Position numbers and translations under genes: made by a program. Of a stretch of DNA of 50,184 nucleotides, positions 7,290 through 15,881 are shown one piece after another. How positions within the stretch are numbered: position 1 is the first letter of the stretch; every line of letters begins with the position of its first letter. The stretch comes from Sphingobacteriales bacterium (GTDB lineage: Bacteria; Bacteroidota; Bacteroidia; Chitinophagales; Chitinophagaceae), in the NCBI GenBank assembly GCA_900299255.1, contig OMJB01000021.1, positions 1 to 50,184 on the forward strand. The letters are read 5' to 3'. Below the pieces are notes generated by a model, which was given only the letters and a program-made list of their open reading frames with translations, had not been told where the DNA came from and did not search any database.

Positions 7290-9917
7290 TTACAGCAATC
7301 CTCTTACTTTGTCAATTACCGCCTGCAGCCCGCCTGTGTCCTGCCCTCCGGCTGTTGCAATGGTTTTCTGGCCGCCACCGCCGCCTTTAATCAGCGGTGC
7401 CACATGTTCTTTTATTATTTTGCCGGCATCAAGTCCTTTTGCTGCACCCACTTTTTCATCTACACCTACAGCTACAAATGGTTTGCCGTCTATATTGGCA
7501 CACAATACAATCACATGATCGTTCAGGTGGCTCTTCATATCCACACACAGTTTTTTCAATGCATCTGCCGACCCTACATTGGCCATTTGGCCGATGAATG
7601 AAACCTGATTTATGATTTCATCTTTCGTAAGCAGTTCATTACGTATGCCTACCAGCTGGCGGGCTTTCATATTTTCTACATGCTTTTCGAGCTGATTTTT
7701 TTCGTCCTGCAGTTTTTCAATAGCTTTTACCGGGTCCTTGGCATTTTTCAATTGTGCTTGAATGCCGGCTATCAGTGCCAGCTGCTCATTGATGAATTGC
7801 TCAGCAGCCTTGCCGCTCACAGCCTCCATACGCCGCACGCCTGCTGCTACGGCAGATTCGCTGGTGATCTTGAAGAAACCCAGCTGGCCGGTTGCGCCCA
7901 CATGGGTTCCTCCGCACAATTCTATAGAGTAGCCGGGATCCATGATTACCACCCGCACTTCGTTTCCATATTTTTCTCCAAACAGAGCCATCGCACCCAG
8001 CGCTATAGCTTCATCCTTCAACATCGCCTTGATCACTACAGGTATGTTCTCCCTGATCTTTTCATTCACAATAGCTTCAATTCGCGCCACCTCCTCATCG
8101 GTAACTTTTGAAAAATGAGAAAAGTCAAAACGCAGGTTGTCCTTATTTACCAGTGAGCCCTTTTGTGCAACATGCTTGCCCAGCACCTCGCGCAATGCTG
8201 CATGCAGCAGATGCGTGGCACTGTGGTGTATGGTAGTGGCTATACGGCTGCCGGCATTCACTTTTGCGTGCAGTGGTGCACTTACATTTTCTGGCAATAC
8301 ATCAGCAAAATGAATAATCAGGTCATTTTCTTTTTTTGTATCCAGTATTTTTATGCTCTCATTCGGGAATATGAAGTCGCCTGTATCCCCCACCTGGCCG
8401 CCACTCTCTGCGTAAAAAGGCGTTGCATCCAGCACCAGCTGGTACGACTCCTTACCCTTGGCCGTTACCTTGCGGTATTTTACAATCATCGCATCGGCTT
8501 CAAGCGTATCATAACCAATAAAGGAAGTCTTTGTGCTGTCTTTCAGTACCACCCAGTCATCAGTGTCCAGTGTTGTGGCTGCGCGGCTGCGAGTCTTCTG
8601 CTGTTTCATTTCTGCTTCAAAAGCCGCCTCGTTCACATGCAGCCCGTTCTCTCCACCTATCAGCCTTGTCAGGTCTATAGGAAAACCGTAAGTGTCATAC
8701 AATTCAAAAGCAGCCTTACCGTCTATAACATCTGTCTGCTGCCTTTTTGTTTCAGTGATGATATCATCTATTTTCCTGAGGCCTTTTTCCAGCGTACGCA
8801 AAAATGCTTCTTCTTCCTCCTTTACCACACGGGTTACCAGGTCCAGCTGCTGCTGCAGTTCTGAAAACACATGTTCAAACTGCTTAGCCAGCACCGGCAT
8901 CAGGCGGTACAGTAATGGTTGTTTATGATCCAGATACGAGTAGTAATACCGCACAGCACGCCTCAGTATACGCCTTATCACATAGCCTGCCCCTGTATTT
9001 GACGGTAACTGCCCGTCGGCAATAGTAAAGCCTATGGCACGTATATGATCAGAAAGCACCCTGAATGCTATATCCTTCCTGCTGTCAGTATTGGTATACT
9101 TACGCCCGGTCATGTGTTCAATGGCTGTTATGGTGCCGGTAAACAGGTCGGTATCATAGTTGCTCTGTTTTTCCTGTAGTACCCGCACCAGGCGCTCCAG
9201 ACCCATGCCTGTATCCACATGCTTTGCAGGAAGCGGCACAAGGCTGCCATCCTTTTGGCGGTTAAACTGCATAAATACGTTATTCCATATTTCTATCACC
9301 TGCGGATGGTCGGCATTTACGAGCTTTGCGCCAGGCACTTGCTGCTTTTCTTCTTCAGTCCGGCAATCCACATGTATCTCTGAGCATGGGCCGCATGGGC
9401 CTGTGTCGCCCATTTCCCAGAAATTGTCTTTTTTGTTGCCCAGCAATATCCTGTCTTCGCTTACAAACCTCTTCCAGAAATTCCACGCTTCTTCATCTTT
9501 TGGCAGATTCTCTTTCTCGTCTCCGGCAAAAACAGTTACGTACAGTTTGTCTTTAGGTATTTTATAAACTTCTGTGAGCAATTCCCAGCTCCAGGCAATT
9601 GCTTCTTCTTTGAAGTAATTACCAAAACTCCAGTTGCCCAGCATTTCAAACATGGTATGGTGGTAAGTATCTACACCTACTTCCTCCAGGTCATTGTGCT
9701 TACCACTCACACGCAGGCATTTTTGCGTATCAGCTACCCTCGGATGTTCCGGATTTCTGTTACCCAAAAAGAAATCTTTAAACTGGTTCATACCTGCATT
9801 GGTAAAAAGCAGTGTTGGGTCGTTTTTTACTACAATTGGTGCTGAAGGCACAATCTGGTGCCCTTTATTTCGGAAAAACTCTAAAAATTGCTGGCGTATT
9901 TCGTTAGCGGTAAGCAT
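7290..9917 (-). CDS. alaS: Alanyl-tRNA synthetase
   Basis: 875 residues, full length. It charges tRNA-Ala. The N-terminus carries class II motif 1 (FLEFFRNKGHQIVPSAPIV and FTNAGMNQFKDFFLG) and the GDTGPCGPCSEIH segment. The editing/SerX domain has HHSATHLLH (about 561-569) and CGGTHV (about 667-672), the four metal-binding ligands. The C-terminal C-Ala domain holds the GGGGGQKTIATAGG glycine run before the terminal helix. The gene is single, with its own -7 element and no T-box-like leader. Confidence 0.97.
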   Translation of the reverse strand: MLTANEIRQQFLEFFRNKGHQIVPSAPIVVKNDPTLLFTNAGMNQFKDFFLGNRNPEHPRVADTQKCLRVSGKHNDLEEVGVDTYHHTMFEMLGNWSFGNYFKEEAIAWSWELLTEVYKIPKDKLYVTVFAGDEKENLPKDEEAWNFWKRFVSEDRILLGNKKDNFWEMGDTGPCGPCSEIHVDCRTEEEKQQVPGAKLVNADHPQVIEIWNNVFMQFNRQKDGSLVPLPAKHVDTGMGLERLVRVLQEKQSNYDTDLFTGTITAIEHMTGRKYTNTDSRKDIAFRVLSDHIRAIGFTIADGQLPSNTGAGYVIRRILRRAVRYYYSYLDHKQPLLYRLMPVLAKQFEHVFSELQQQLDLVTRVVKEEEEAFLRTLEKGLRKIDDIITETKRQQTDVIDGKAAFELYDTYGFPIDLTRLIGGENGLHVNEAAFEAEMKQQKTRSRAATTLDTDDWVVLKDSTKTSFIGYDTLEADAMIVKYRKVTAKGKESYQLVLDATPFYAESGGQVGDTGDFIFPNESIKILDTKKENDLIIHFADVLPENVSAPLHAKVNAGSRIATTIHHSATHLLHAALREVLGKHVAQKGSLVNKDNLRFDFSHFSKVTDEEVARIEAIVNEKIRENIPVVIKAMLKDEAIALGAMALFGEKYGNEVRVVIMDPGYSIELCGGTHVGATGQLGFFKITSESAVAAGVRRMEAVSGKAAEQFINEQLALIAGIQAQLKNAKDPVKAIEKLQDEKNQLEKHVENMKARQLVGIRNELLTKDEIINQVSFIGQMANVGSADALKKLCVDMKSHLNDHVIVLCANIDGKPFVAVGVDEKVGAAKGLDAGKIIKEHVAPLIKGGGGGQKTIATAGGQDTGGLQAVIDKVRGLL

Positions 9918-9936
9918 GTATCAGTAAATAAGGGTG

Positions 9937-9944
9937 CAAAACTA
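9937..9944 (-). promoter_or_regulatory. -7 element of alaS
   Basis: The minus strand reads TAGTTTTG, an exact TAnnTTTG match, 19 bases before the alaS start codon. Confidence 0.5.
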
Positions 9945-9971
9945 AGATAAACCCTATAAAATCAGGTAAAA

Positions 9972-11084
9972 TTATCTATGCCTGACTGCCATGATTGTTT
10001 TGGCATTTTGCCTGTTACTCGTCTTTTCCTGTGGTTTCTTTATTATGAGCCTGTATAATATGATTTTAAACGATGCACCCTTGTATACCCCTTCACTCTC
10101 TGCCTCCAGCAACCCTCCGTGATTTTCAATGATTTTTTTACTCAGGTACAATCCCAACCCTGTTGAGGTTTCGCCATGAGTGCCTTTTTTGCCAGCAGTG
10201 GTAAATCGTTCAAATATCTTCTTCATATCACTGGGCTTGAAGCCTAATCCCTGGTCCTTAACACACAACTCTATTTGTTCTTCATTCTGAGCTGCCTGAA
10301 TCGTTATCTTTTTCCCATCTGGCGAGAATTTAATGGCATTACCAATAATGTTCCGGATTGCCTGTTTAAACAGCTGTGGCTGAATAGGCATGTAAATACT
10401 CTCATCAATGGATACTTCCATCGTCAGCTTCTTCTCTGCTATCGAAAACTGGAAGAAAGCCACAGTTTCTTCAATAAGCTCATGCAGATTAACAAACTCC
10501 AGCCTGAACTCCTGCTGCTCTTCTTTAAGTATCGCAAGTATATTCTCCAGCATACTCAGCAATCCCGTGCATTCATTCACTATACAGTCAGCATATAGGT
10601 TTTTCTCCGCTCCGTTTTCATCTTTTATCAGGTTACTTAACGCCAGTATCCTGCCCACAGGGCTGCGCAGGTCGTGCGAGAGCAGGTCTATCATGTCGCT
10701 TTTCTCTATGATCAGCCTTTCAAGTTTTGTTATTGTTTCCTGAACGGCCGCCAGCAGCTGGCCTGCCTCATCTTCATATTCGCCCGGCAATACAGGTACG
10801 GTTCTGTTTTCTATGTACTGGTCCATTGCCTGTATTGCAATAACCAGAGGATTTACCAGCTTTTTGAAAATATAGAGGGTTGTAAGTGCAGCTACAACCA
10901 GTAGCAAGATGCAAATAACACTCAGTATGGCTCCGGGTATTTTAATGAATCCGGCCTGTGCCATCCACAGCAATACTGCCTCACCAATTGCAACAATTAT
11001 TAATGGTGCGGCAGCAAGAAAAAACTTCATGGCATATCTGTTCCTGGAAACAGATACTCTGGAGAAAAAGTCGTAGGCCTTCAT
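9972..11084 (-). CDS. Membrane sensor histidine kinase
   Basis: 370 residues. Two transmembrane helices (about 20-42 and 50-73) with only a very short loop between them mean there is no real periplasmic sensor. A HAMP-like linker (74-125) follows. The dimerisation/phosphoacceptor box IDLLSHDLRSPVGR contains H137, and the ATPase domain has the N box (AIRNIIGNAIKFSP), G1 (VKDQGLGF) and G2 (TSTGLGLYLSKKII). No response regulator is adjacent, so the partner is unknown. It is divergent from the cation diffusion facilitator gene, and the 149-base gap holds both promoters, so coupling to metal stress is possible but not shown. Confidence 0.9.
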   Translation of the reverse strand: MKAYDFFSRVSVSRNRYAMKFFLAAAPLIIVAIGEAVLLWMAQAGFIKIPGAILSVICILLLVVAALTTLYIFKKLVNPLVIAIQAMDQYIENRTVPVLPGEYEDEAGQLLAAVQETITKLERLIIEKSDMIDLLSHDLRSPVGRILALSNLIKDENGAEKNLYADCIVNECTGLLSMLENILAILKEEQQEFRLEFVNLHELIEETVAFFQFSIAEKKLTMEVSIDESIYMPIQPQLFKQAIRNIIGNAIKFSPDGKKITIQAAQNEEQIELCVKDQGLGFKPSDMKKIFERFTTAGKKGTHGETSTGLGLYLSKKIIENHGGLLEAESEGVYKGASFKIILYRLIIKKPQEKTSNRQNAKTIMAVRHR

Positions 11085-11233
11085 ATATACACACTATAAA
11101 ACTAATGCATTTTTCCCGGGTTAACGTTACTGCTTTCAGTATCCCTGAAATAAAAAATACCATGCCTGCACAGAAATTATCACCTGCAAGGCTGGCTATT
11201 TTACGTAATTTGCATCCGGATAGTTTTAATACA

Positions 11234-12196
11234 ATGGAACATCACCACGGCCACCGTCATGGCCATGACGGCCATCATCACCACCATCATCATCACCACC
11301 ATCAACATCATCACGAGGTGAGTGCGGCTGATGTTGCTAACCGTGCGTTTATTGCAGGCATCATTCTTAATGGTGTTTACGTTATCGTTCAGGTGGTTGC
11401 AGGAATCCTGACCCATTCCATGGCACTGCTTTCAGATGCGGGGCACAATCTGGGTGATGTAGCCAGCCTGGCCCTTTCCCTTATGGCTTTTCGCCTTGCA
11501 CGGGTAAAGCCCACCAATTCTTTCACCTATGGCTACAAAAAAACTACTATTCTGGCGGCACTTACCAATGCAGTCGTACTCCTGATTACAATAGGCATAT
11601 TGGGGTATGAGTCCGTCCACCGGTTTTTTCACCCCGAGGTTATTGAGGGCGGAGTAGTTGCTTTAGTAGCAGGCATTGGTATTGTCATCAATCTGGCGTC
11701 GGCATTTCTGTTTTTCAGAAACAAAGATCACGACCTGAATACAAAGGGTGCCTATCTGCACCTGCTTACTGATGCGCTTGTGTCGCTGGGGGTAGTAGTA
11801 GCCGGCCTGGTCATTAAGTTTACCGACTGGTACTGGCTGGATGGGGTGGTGAGTATCGTGGTTCTGATTGTGATTCTGTTTGGCACCTGGTCTTTGCTAA
11901 CAGCCAGTTTTCGTATGTCGATGGATGCCGTTCCTGCGCATATTGATGCATCCTTTATAGAGAGCTTAATTCTGAATATTGACGGGGTAGAAAACGTACA
12001 CCATATGCACATCTGGTCTATGAGCACTACCGAAAATGCCCTTACTGCGCATCTCGTACTCAACGATCAAATGACTTTCGACGAGAAAATGAAAAGGGTG
12101 CAGCATATCAAACATGAGTTGCTGCATCATAAAATACACCACGCTACAATAGAACTCGAATCAGCATTAATACCGTGTGAGGATAACGATTGCTGA
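11234..12196 (+). CDS. Cation diffusion facilitator with a His-rich N-terminus
   Basis: 320 residues from the ATG at 11234. Longer in-frame readings run back into the divergent kinase gene and have no family similarity. The first 27 residues hold 19 histidines, including ten in a row. Six transmembrane helices follow, with the CDF metal sites HSMALLSDAGHNLGD (HxxxD in helix 2) and LLTDALVSLGVVVAG (helix 5). The cytoplasmic C-terminal domain contains VENVHHMHIWSM and ends in PCEDNDC. It exchanges protons for Zn2+ or similar divalent ions out of the cytoplasm, CzcD/ZitB style. The His tail would load or buffer zinc. GTAATTTGC at about 11206 resembles a -7 element. Confidence 0.9.
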   Translation: MEHHHGHRHGHDGHHHHHHHHHHQHHHEVSAADVANRAFIAGIILNGVYVIVQVVAGILTHSMALLSDAGHNLGDVASLALSLMAFRLARVKPTNSFTYGYKKTTILAALTNAVVLLITIGILGYESVHRFFHPEVIEGGVVALVAGIGIVINLASAFLFFRNKDHDLNTKGAYLHLLTDALVSLGVVVAGLVIKFTDWYWLDGVVSIVVLIVILFGTWSLLTASFRMSMDAVPAHIDASFIESLILNIDGVENVHHMHIWSMSTTENALTAHLVLNDQMTFDEKMKRVQHIKHELLHHKIHHATIELESALIPCEDNDC

Positions 12197-12213
12197 CATT
12201 TCATCGGGCCGAA

Positions 12214-12244
12214 ACATAAAAAAAGCCCCACAGTTGCAGGGCTT
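12214..12244 (-). terminator. Terminator of the lipocalin-like gene
   Basis: AAGCCC (12223-12228) and GGGCTT (12239-12244) form the stem. Read on the minus strand the stem is followed by TTTTT, so it mainly stops transcription coming from the gene at 12268-12738; it may also serve the convergent CDF gene. Confidence 0.75.
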
Positions 12245-12267
12245 CCTTCAAAAAATTTTAGCAGCAA

Positions 12268-12738
12268 CTATGGTGCAATAGCATATGAAATATTGCATTT
12301 TTCCATTTCATCAGTCCTGATCAGAGTAAGATGGTTGGCTTCAACAAACGGTACCATATACGTAGCAGTTGAAGTAGACTTGCGCTTTTTCAACGTGAGA
12401 ATCACATTGCCATTTTCGTCGTTGGTCAAAGTATACGTTCCGGTTTCTTTCGGATTGTCACTCATGTCGCGGTTAAACTTCACATAAGTACCATAATTGA
12501 TATTGTTATTATTGCTAACTGTTAGTTTGAGGGTAGCAAAGTAATGTATATGGTGCGTTTCAGCGCCAACCTTGTCTGGGCATTTCATAGCTAAAAAATA
12601 CCAGGTTTTGTCAAGCAGTTCATACCTGTTGATTGGATTAACATTATCGGGTATCTTCTGTTCCTGCTGCGCAAATACACCCGCGGGCAACGCCATCAGG
12701 CAAACAAGTAAAATGTTTTTAAGCATAGTTCTATTCAT
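12268..12738 (-). CDS. Exported lipocalin-like protein
   Basis: 156 residues. A signal peptide (about 1-23, ending GVFAQ) is followed by a compact beta-rich domain. It opens with LLDKTWYFLAM, continues with short alternating strands (THHIHYFATLKLTV, TGTYTLTNDENGNVILTLKK) and closes with LTLIRTDEMEKC. The LxxKTW opening and the single up-and-down domain resemble the lipocalin-like proteins of Bacteroidota. No ligand can be inferred. The two cysteines (in MKCPDK and EKCN) could form a disulphide. It is a single gene with its own terminator. Confidence 0.6.
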   Translation of the reverse strand: MNRTMLKNILLVCLMALPAGVFAQQEQKIPDNVNPINRYELLDKTWYFLAMKCPDKVGAETHHIHYFATLKLTVSNNNNINYGTYVKFNRDMSDNPKETGTYTLTNDENGNVILTLKKRKSTSTATYMVPFVEANHLTLIRTDEMEKCNISYAIAP

Positions 12739-13021
12739 AAAATATCAATTCTCCGGGAGTAAAAGTAATAAATACTGTGATTAATTTTCACACAGCATCG
12801 CAAAATAAACATTATTATTTAAGTATGCTAATAACGGCTAAGAAAAAACATGAATTACATTATTCGCCATTACTAAAAACAATGTAAGCAAATAGTATGC
12901 ATTAAATAATTTTAAAACATAACGTTGCGGCTGAAAAGATCAATACAAGTGTTCATGTAAAATTTCCATTTTTTAGAACTAACCAGCATTGAAATAAGTG
13001 GATCAATTGAACTGGCATTTT

Positions 13022-13732
13022 TCAGTCTTCCTGGTTATCCAGCGTTTCTACCTTGGAACCAAAGAAATTAAGAAACAGCACAATAAATGCTACCACCATT
13101 ATGGCCTGTGTACAAACAAAAATTTTTCCAAGATCATTGATTGGATGTATGTCGCCAAATCCTATTGTAGTAGAAGTAACAACGCTAAAGTAAATATAGT
13201 CAATATTAGAATGCACCTGATTGCCCAGCAGGCCCAACCCGGCATATATAACTGCAAAACAAAAAGATATCTCCAGATAATTGAGAAAGAGCATCAGTAC
13301 ATTCCGCCTGTATGAGCGTGGTTTTACAAACATATCAGCTACAAATATCAGCGAGGCAACGTACAGTATTGTCTCAATAAGCAAATACAATGATATTATG
13401 ACGGCAGCCTTATAAACATACAATCCGGTGAGTATGAAAGTTAACGGCAACAGGGTTTTAAACAGAACAAAGAACTCCACAGCTACATTTCTCCTGATTA
13501 TCCCAAACCTGCCAAATAGTTGCCTGACATGTATACCAGGGAAAAGAAATTGTGTGCCTACCAGAAACAGCCTCAGTACTTTTTCAAAACCTATGTCGTG
13601 GTGTTTTTCGTTGTTCCATATCTTCACAAGATTCCTGCGGTTGGCAACATATGCCGATTCTTTTAGCGGCTTATTGTACTCAGGTTTTCCAAAAAATAAT
13701 TTGTACAGGAATTTTTTCATACCCGCTGGCAT
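13022..13732 (-). CDS. Potassium channel with TIGFGD selectivity filter
   Basis: 236 residues. Four hydrophobic segments (about 92-108, 110-132, 145-168 and 203-224) have a pore loop before the last one, carrying TSTTIGFGDIHP with the filter TIGFGD at 189-194, the bacterial equivalent of TVGYGD. The last two helices plus the loop form the Ion_trans_2 pore. The N-terminal 85 residues are basic and cytoplasmic, and no RCK/TrkA domain follows. An inner in-frame ATG four codons in (MKKFLY) could be the true start. It is divergent from the TMEM175-type channel gene 131 bases away, so the two may share control. Confidence 0.87.
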   Translation of the reverse strand: MPAGMKKFLYKLFFGKPEYNKPLKESAYVANRRNLVKIWNNEKHHDIGFEKVLRLFLVGTQFLFPGIHVRQLFGRFGIIRRNVAVEFFVLFKTLLPLTFILTGLYVYKAAVIISLYLLIETILYVASLIFVADMFVKPRSYRRNVLMLFLNYLEISFCFAVIYAGLGLLGNQVHSNIDYIYFSVVTSTTIGFGDIHPINDLGKIFVCTQAIMVVAFIVLFLNFFGSKVETLDNQED

Positions 13733-13835
13733 TGATACAGGTAAGGTACAATTTTTTTTTCTGCCGTTTTATGATTTCAGTAAATTTAATGCTGCCAGGG
13801 GGGCATTATACGTGTAATATTTTTCCGAATTTGAT

Positions 13836-13843
13836 TATGTTTG
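13836..13843 (+). promoter_or_regulatory. -7 element of the TMEM175-type gene
   Basis: TATGTTTG matches TAnnTTTG exactly and lies 20 bases before the start codon at 13864. Confidence 0.45.
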
Positions 13844-13863
13844 ATTAATCTAACTGGGCAACT

Positions 13864-14448
13864 ATGAACAAGTCAAGGCTGGAAGCTTTTAGTGATGGGG
13901 TATTTGCAATCATCATCACTATTATGGTACTGGAACTGAAAATTCCAGAGGGTACCGTAATGTCTATAATTAGGCCATTAGTACCCGTTTTTATCAGTTA
14001 TGTTCTCAGCTTTGTTTTCATAGGTATCTACTGGAATAATCACCACCATTTGATGCACACTGCCAGAAAAATAAACGCCTCCATTATGTGGGCAAATATG
14101 CACCTTCTGTTCTGGTTATCTCTGGTACCATTCTGCACCGGTTGGATGGGCCGCACCAATTTTGACAAACTGACTGTGGCAGTCTATGGTGTGTTGTTGG
14201 TCTTATGTGGTATTTCGTACACAATTCTCAGCCGGTGCATTGCTAAAACCCACGCTGTTAAAACCAATCTGACCATTGCGTTGGAAAAAGACAACTTCAA
14301 AGGGTATGCTTCATTAACTCTTTACAGCTTGTCTGTGCCTGTTGCATTATTTGTTCATCCATTGGTTTCAGCGTTGTTATTTGCAATAGTGGCGGTCATG
14401 TGGATGATTCCAAGTAAAGCAATAGAAAAGGCAATTGATGTTGAATGA
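13864..14448 (+). CDS. TMEM175-family (DUF1211) potassium channel
   Basis: 194 residues with six predicted transmembrane helices. The N-terminal signature RLEAFSDGVFAIIITIMVLEL, with R5 and F9-S10-D11, is the defining FSD motif of TMEM175 channels. The second helix region holds WNNHHHLMHTARKI and is followed by ANMHLLFWLSLVPF, both typical of the family. Bacterial members have one six-helix unit and assemble as tetramers, conducting K+ without a TVGYGD filter. It lies directly across from a classical K+ channel gene. Confidence 0.88.
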   Translation: MNKSRLEAFSDGVFAIIITIMVLELKIPEGTVMSIIRPLVPVFISYVLSFVFIGIYWNNHHHLMHTARKINASIMWANMHLLFWLSLVPFCTGWMGRTNFDKLTVAVYGVLLVLCGISYTILSRCIAKTHAVKTNLTIALEKDNFKGYASLTLYSLSVPVALFVHPLVSALLFAIVAVMWMIPSKAIEKAIDVE

Positions 14449-14519
14449 AAATTAGTATGCTACTTAGCTTTTCGTTCCGGATGAGTTAACTTTACTATTT
14501 ACGGTTAACACTCGCTTAT

Positions 14520-15254
14520 ATGAAATCATATTTTCTGCTGATTTTCTTTTGTGCGATATATTCAGTTGCTTTTGGCCAGGTGGCCATACAAAACAACCAG
14601 ACTAATTTGTTGTACCTGGGCCAGCCTAATCCCCTTACGATAGCAGTTGGAGGCTATAAATCTGAAGATGTGACAGCTCAAACCAATAACGGAAAAATTG
14701 TGGCAGGCACGGCACCTGGTGCCTACGTAATTACGCCCACATCCGAAGGTGAAGCACGGGTGGAAGTCTATTTGAAAACCGGTAAAGGGCAAAAAATGGT
14801 TGGAAGCCAGGTGTACAATGTGAAAGGTATACCGCTTATTGCCGTCCGCATAGATACAAACACCATTACTCCCACAACTCCGTTGGTTTCTATTGCGCAG
14901 TCATTAATTATAGGCCTGGATATCGATTCAAAATGGAAACTTACCAGATTTGTACTTACCGTAACAAGAAATGGTACTGAGATATTTAGTAAAACATGCA
15001 GCAACAGAAATGGTGTAAAATTCGACGACGAAATAAAACTATTCTTCCTATCGCTCAAAGAAGGAGACATTGTCAGCCTGGATGAATTAATGGCAATGGA
15101 ACCCACAGACGATGTCATCCGCAATCTCTGGCCATGTCATTTCAGAATTACGAAAACTACAGGGTTGTATGAGCAATATAATGGCGACCCTAAATTTATT
15201 GACCTGGTAGACCCGATAACAGGCCAAACAGTGAGAAAACAAGTCAATCATTAA
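14520..15254 (+). CDS. Exported protein resembling the GldM C-terminal domain
   Basis: 244 residues. A signal peptide (about 1-19, ending AFGQ) is followed by an Ig-like segment LYLGQPNPLTIAVGGYKSEDV, TNNGKIV, AYVITPTSEGEARVEVY, matching the D3 region of GldM. After it comes a larger beta-rich domain starting near ITPTTPLVSIAQ and ending with TGQTVRKQVNH. GldM spans the periplasm and couples the inner-membrane motor GldL to the T9SS ring GldKN; here the N-terminal membrane helix and helical D1 are absent and no gldKLN genes are present. It could be a soluble paralogue binding the T9SS ring, or simply share the fold. The assignment rests on the one GQPNPLTIAVGG-type block. Confidence 0.6.
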   Translation: MKSYFLLIFFCAIYSVAFGQVAIQNNQTNLLYLGQPNPLTIAVGGYKSEDVTAQTNNGKIVAGTAPGAYVITPTSEGEARVEVYLKTGKGQKMVGSQVYNVKGIPLIAVRIDTNTITPTTPLVSIAQSLIIGLDIDSKWKLTRFVLTVTRNGTEIFSKTCSNRNGVKFDDEIKLFFLSLKEGDIVSLDELMAMEPTDDVIRNLWPCHFRITKTTGLYEQYNGDPKFIDLVDPITGQTVRKQVNH

Positions 15255-15262
15255 GCCAAAAA

Positions 15263-15292
15263 GAAAAACATCCGCCAAGGCGGATGTTTTTC
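15263..15292. terminator. Strong bidirectional terminator
   Basis: The arms GAAAAACATCCGCC (15263-15276) and GGCGGATGTTTTTC (15279-15292) pair perfectly with a minimal loop and give T tracts on both strands. The hairpin separates the GldM-like gene from the convergent lipoprotein gene. Confidence 0.9.
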
Positions 15293-15311
15293 TTTAGATA
15301 AACTAAGTTAA

Positions 15312-15506
15312 TTAGTGCTTAGTAGTATCAGCTTTCTTAGTAGTATCAGCAGCTGGTGCAGCAGCTGGAGCTGGTGCTGGAGCTGGTGCTGGAGCTACTG
15401 TAGCTGCAGCTGAATCAGTTTTAGCAGCTTCGCCGCTTCCGCTACCGCAAGAAGTTGCAAAAAGAGCCAATGTCAATGCGAATACGCTTACTTTTACAAA
15501 TTTCAT
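15312..15506 (-). CDS. Ala/Pro-rich mini-lipoprotein A
   Basis: 64 residues. A lipoprotein signal peptide (MKFVKVSVFALTLALFATSC, lipobox ATSC, lipidated Cys20) is followed by GSGSGEAAKTDSAAAT, a repetitive Ala-Pro stretch and a Lys/Thr/Asp tail with two DTTK repeats. The mature part is low-complexity and probably unfolded: a short tether on the inner or outer membrane. The gene 15675-15881 is a clear paralogue sharing TSCGSG, KTDSA and DTTK. The upstream region, GGGTTACC and CATAACCAAC on the minus strand, is also shared. Function unknown. Confidence 0.8.
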   Translation of the reverse strand: MKFVKVSVFALTLALFATSCGSGSGEAAKTDSAAATVAPAPAPAPAPAAAPAADTTKKADTTKH

Positions 15507-15620
15507 AATCTTTTGTTTTTGGTTGGTTATGCAGGTTTATACCCGCATTAAAAAAAGGTAACCCCTTTTTCGAAAAAATTTTTCACATTTTTTATTAGCT
15601 AATTTCATATAGCCGTATCA

Positions 15621-15652
15621 AATGAAAAAACCACCTGAAAATCAGGTGGTTT
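15621..15652 (-). terminator. Terminator between the two lipoprotein genes
   Basis: AAACCACCTGA (15628-15638) pairs with TCAGGTGGTTT (15642-15652) across a 3-base loop. On the minus strand the stem is followed by TTTTTTC-like T residues, terminating transcription of lipoprotein B before lipoprotein A. Confidence 0.85.
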
Positions 15653-15674
15653 AAATAATAGATATCAGATATAA

Positions 15675-15881
15675 TTATTGAGCTGGCGTAGCTGGCTTTG
15701 TTGTATCAGCTGGCTTTGCAGGTGCTGCATTCAAAGTATCTGGTTTTGCAGGAGCAGCCACCTGTGCAGCTGTTGTTGCCGATGCAGAATCTGTTTTTGG
15801 TGCTTCAGCATTACCGCTTCCACAAGAAGTAACGAAAAGTCCTAATGTAATGGCAACTATGCTCAGTTTAACTAATTTCAT
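15675..15881 (-). CDS. Ala/Pro-rich mini-lipoprotein B (paralogue of A)
   Basis: 68 residues from ATG 15881; an upstream in-frame ATG at 15950 would add 23 residues before the signal peptide and is rejected. The signal MKLVKLSIVAITLGLFVTSC has lipobox VTSC with Cys20, followed by GSGNAEAPKTDSASAT, then three AAPAKP/PADTTKP-like repeats. Same design, size and first 40 residues as the neighbouring lipoprotein A, so they arose by tandem duplication. The mature part is a disordered Ala/Pro/Thr tether. A terminator separates the two, and each keeps its own leader, so they may be expressed differently. Confidence 0.8.
   Translation of the reverse strand: MKLVKLSIVAITLGLFVTSCGSGNAEAPKTDSASATTAAQVAAPAKPDTLNAAPAKPADTTKPATPAQ

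Noticed and set aside
8163-8864. Long open reading (233 codons) on the plus strand, opposite alaS
   Set aside because: It lies wholly antisense to the alaS core; its product is rich in Cys, Tyr, Phe and His in the way typical of reversed coding DNA, and there is no start context.
10958-11233. N-terminal extension of the cation diffusion facilitator by 92 codons
   Set aside because: It runs through the divergent kinase gene and the promoter region and carries no transporter similarity; the ATG at 11234 begins the His-rich head.
11237-11320. CAT/CAC repeat as a microsatellite
   Set aside because: The two codons alternate irregularly and the reading frame is preserved within a CDF transporter, so it is a His-rich protein segment and not a simple repeat expansion.
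12739-13021. 283-base AT-rich gap searched for an RNA gene
   Set aside because: No stable long hairpin, tRNA-like arm or conserved reading frame was found.
15340-15400. GGAGCTGGTGCT-type repeat as a possible CRISPR or minisatellite
   Set aside because: It is the Ala-Pro codon repeat of mini-lipoprotein A; no spacers, no cas genes.
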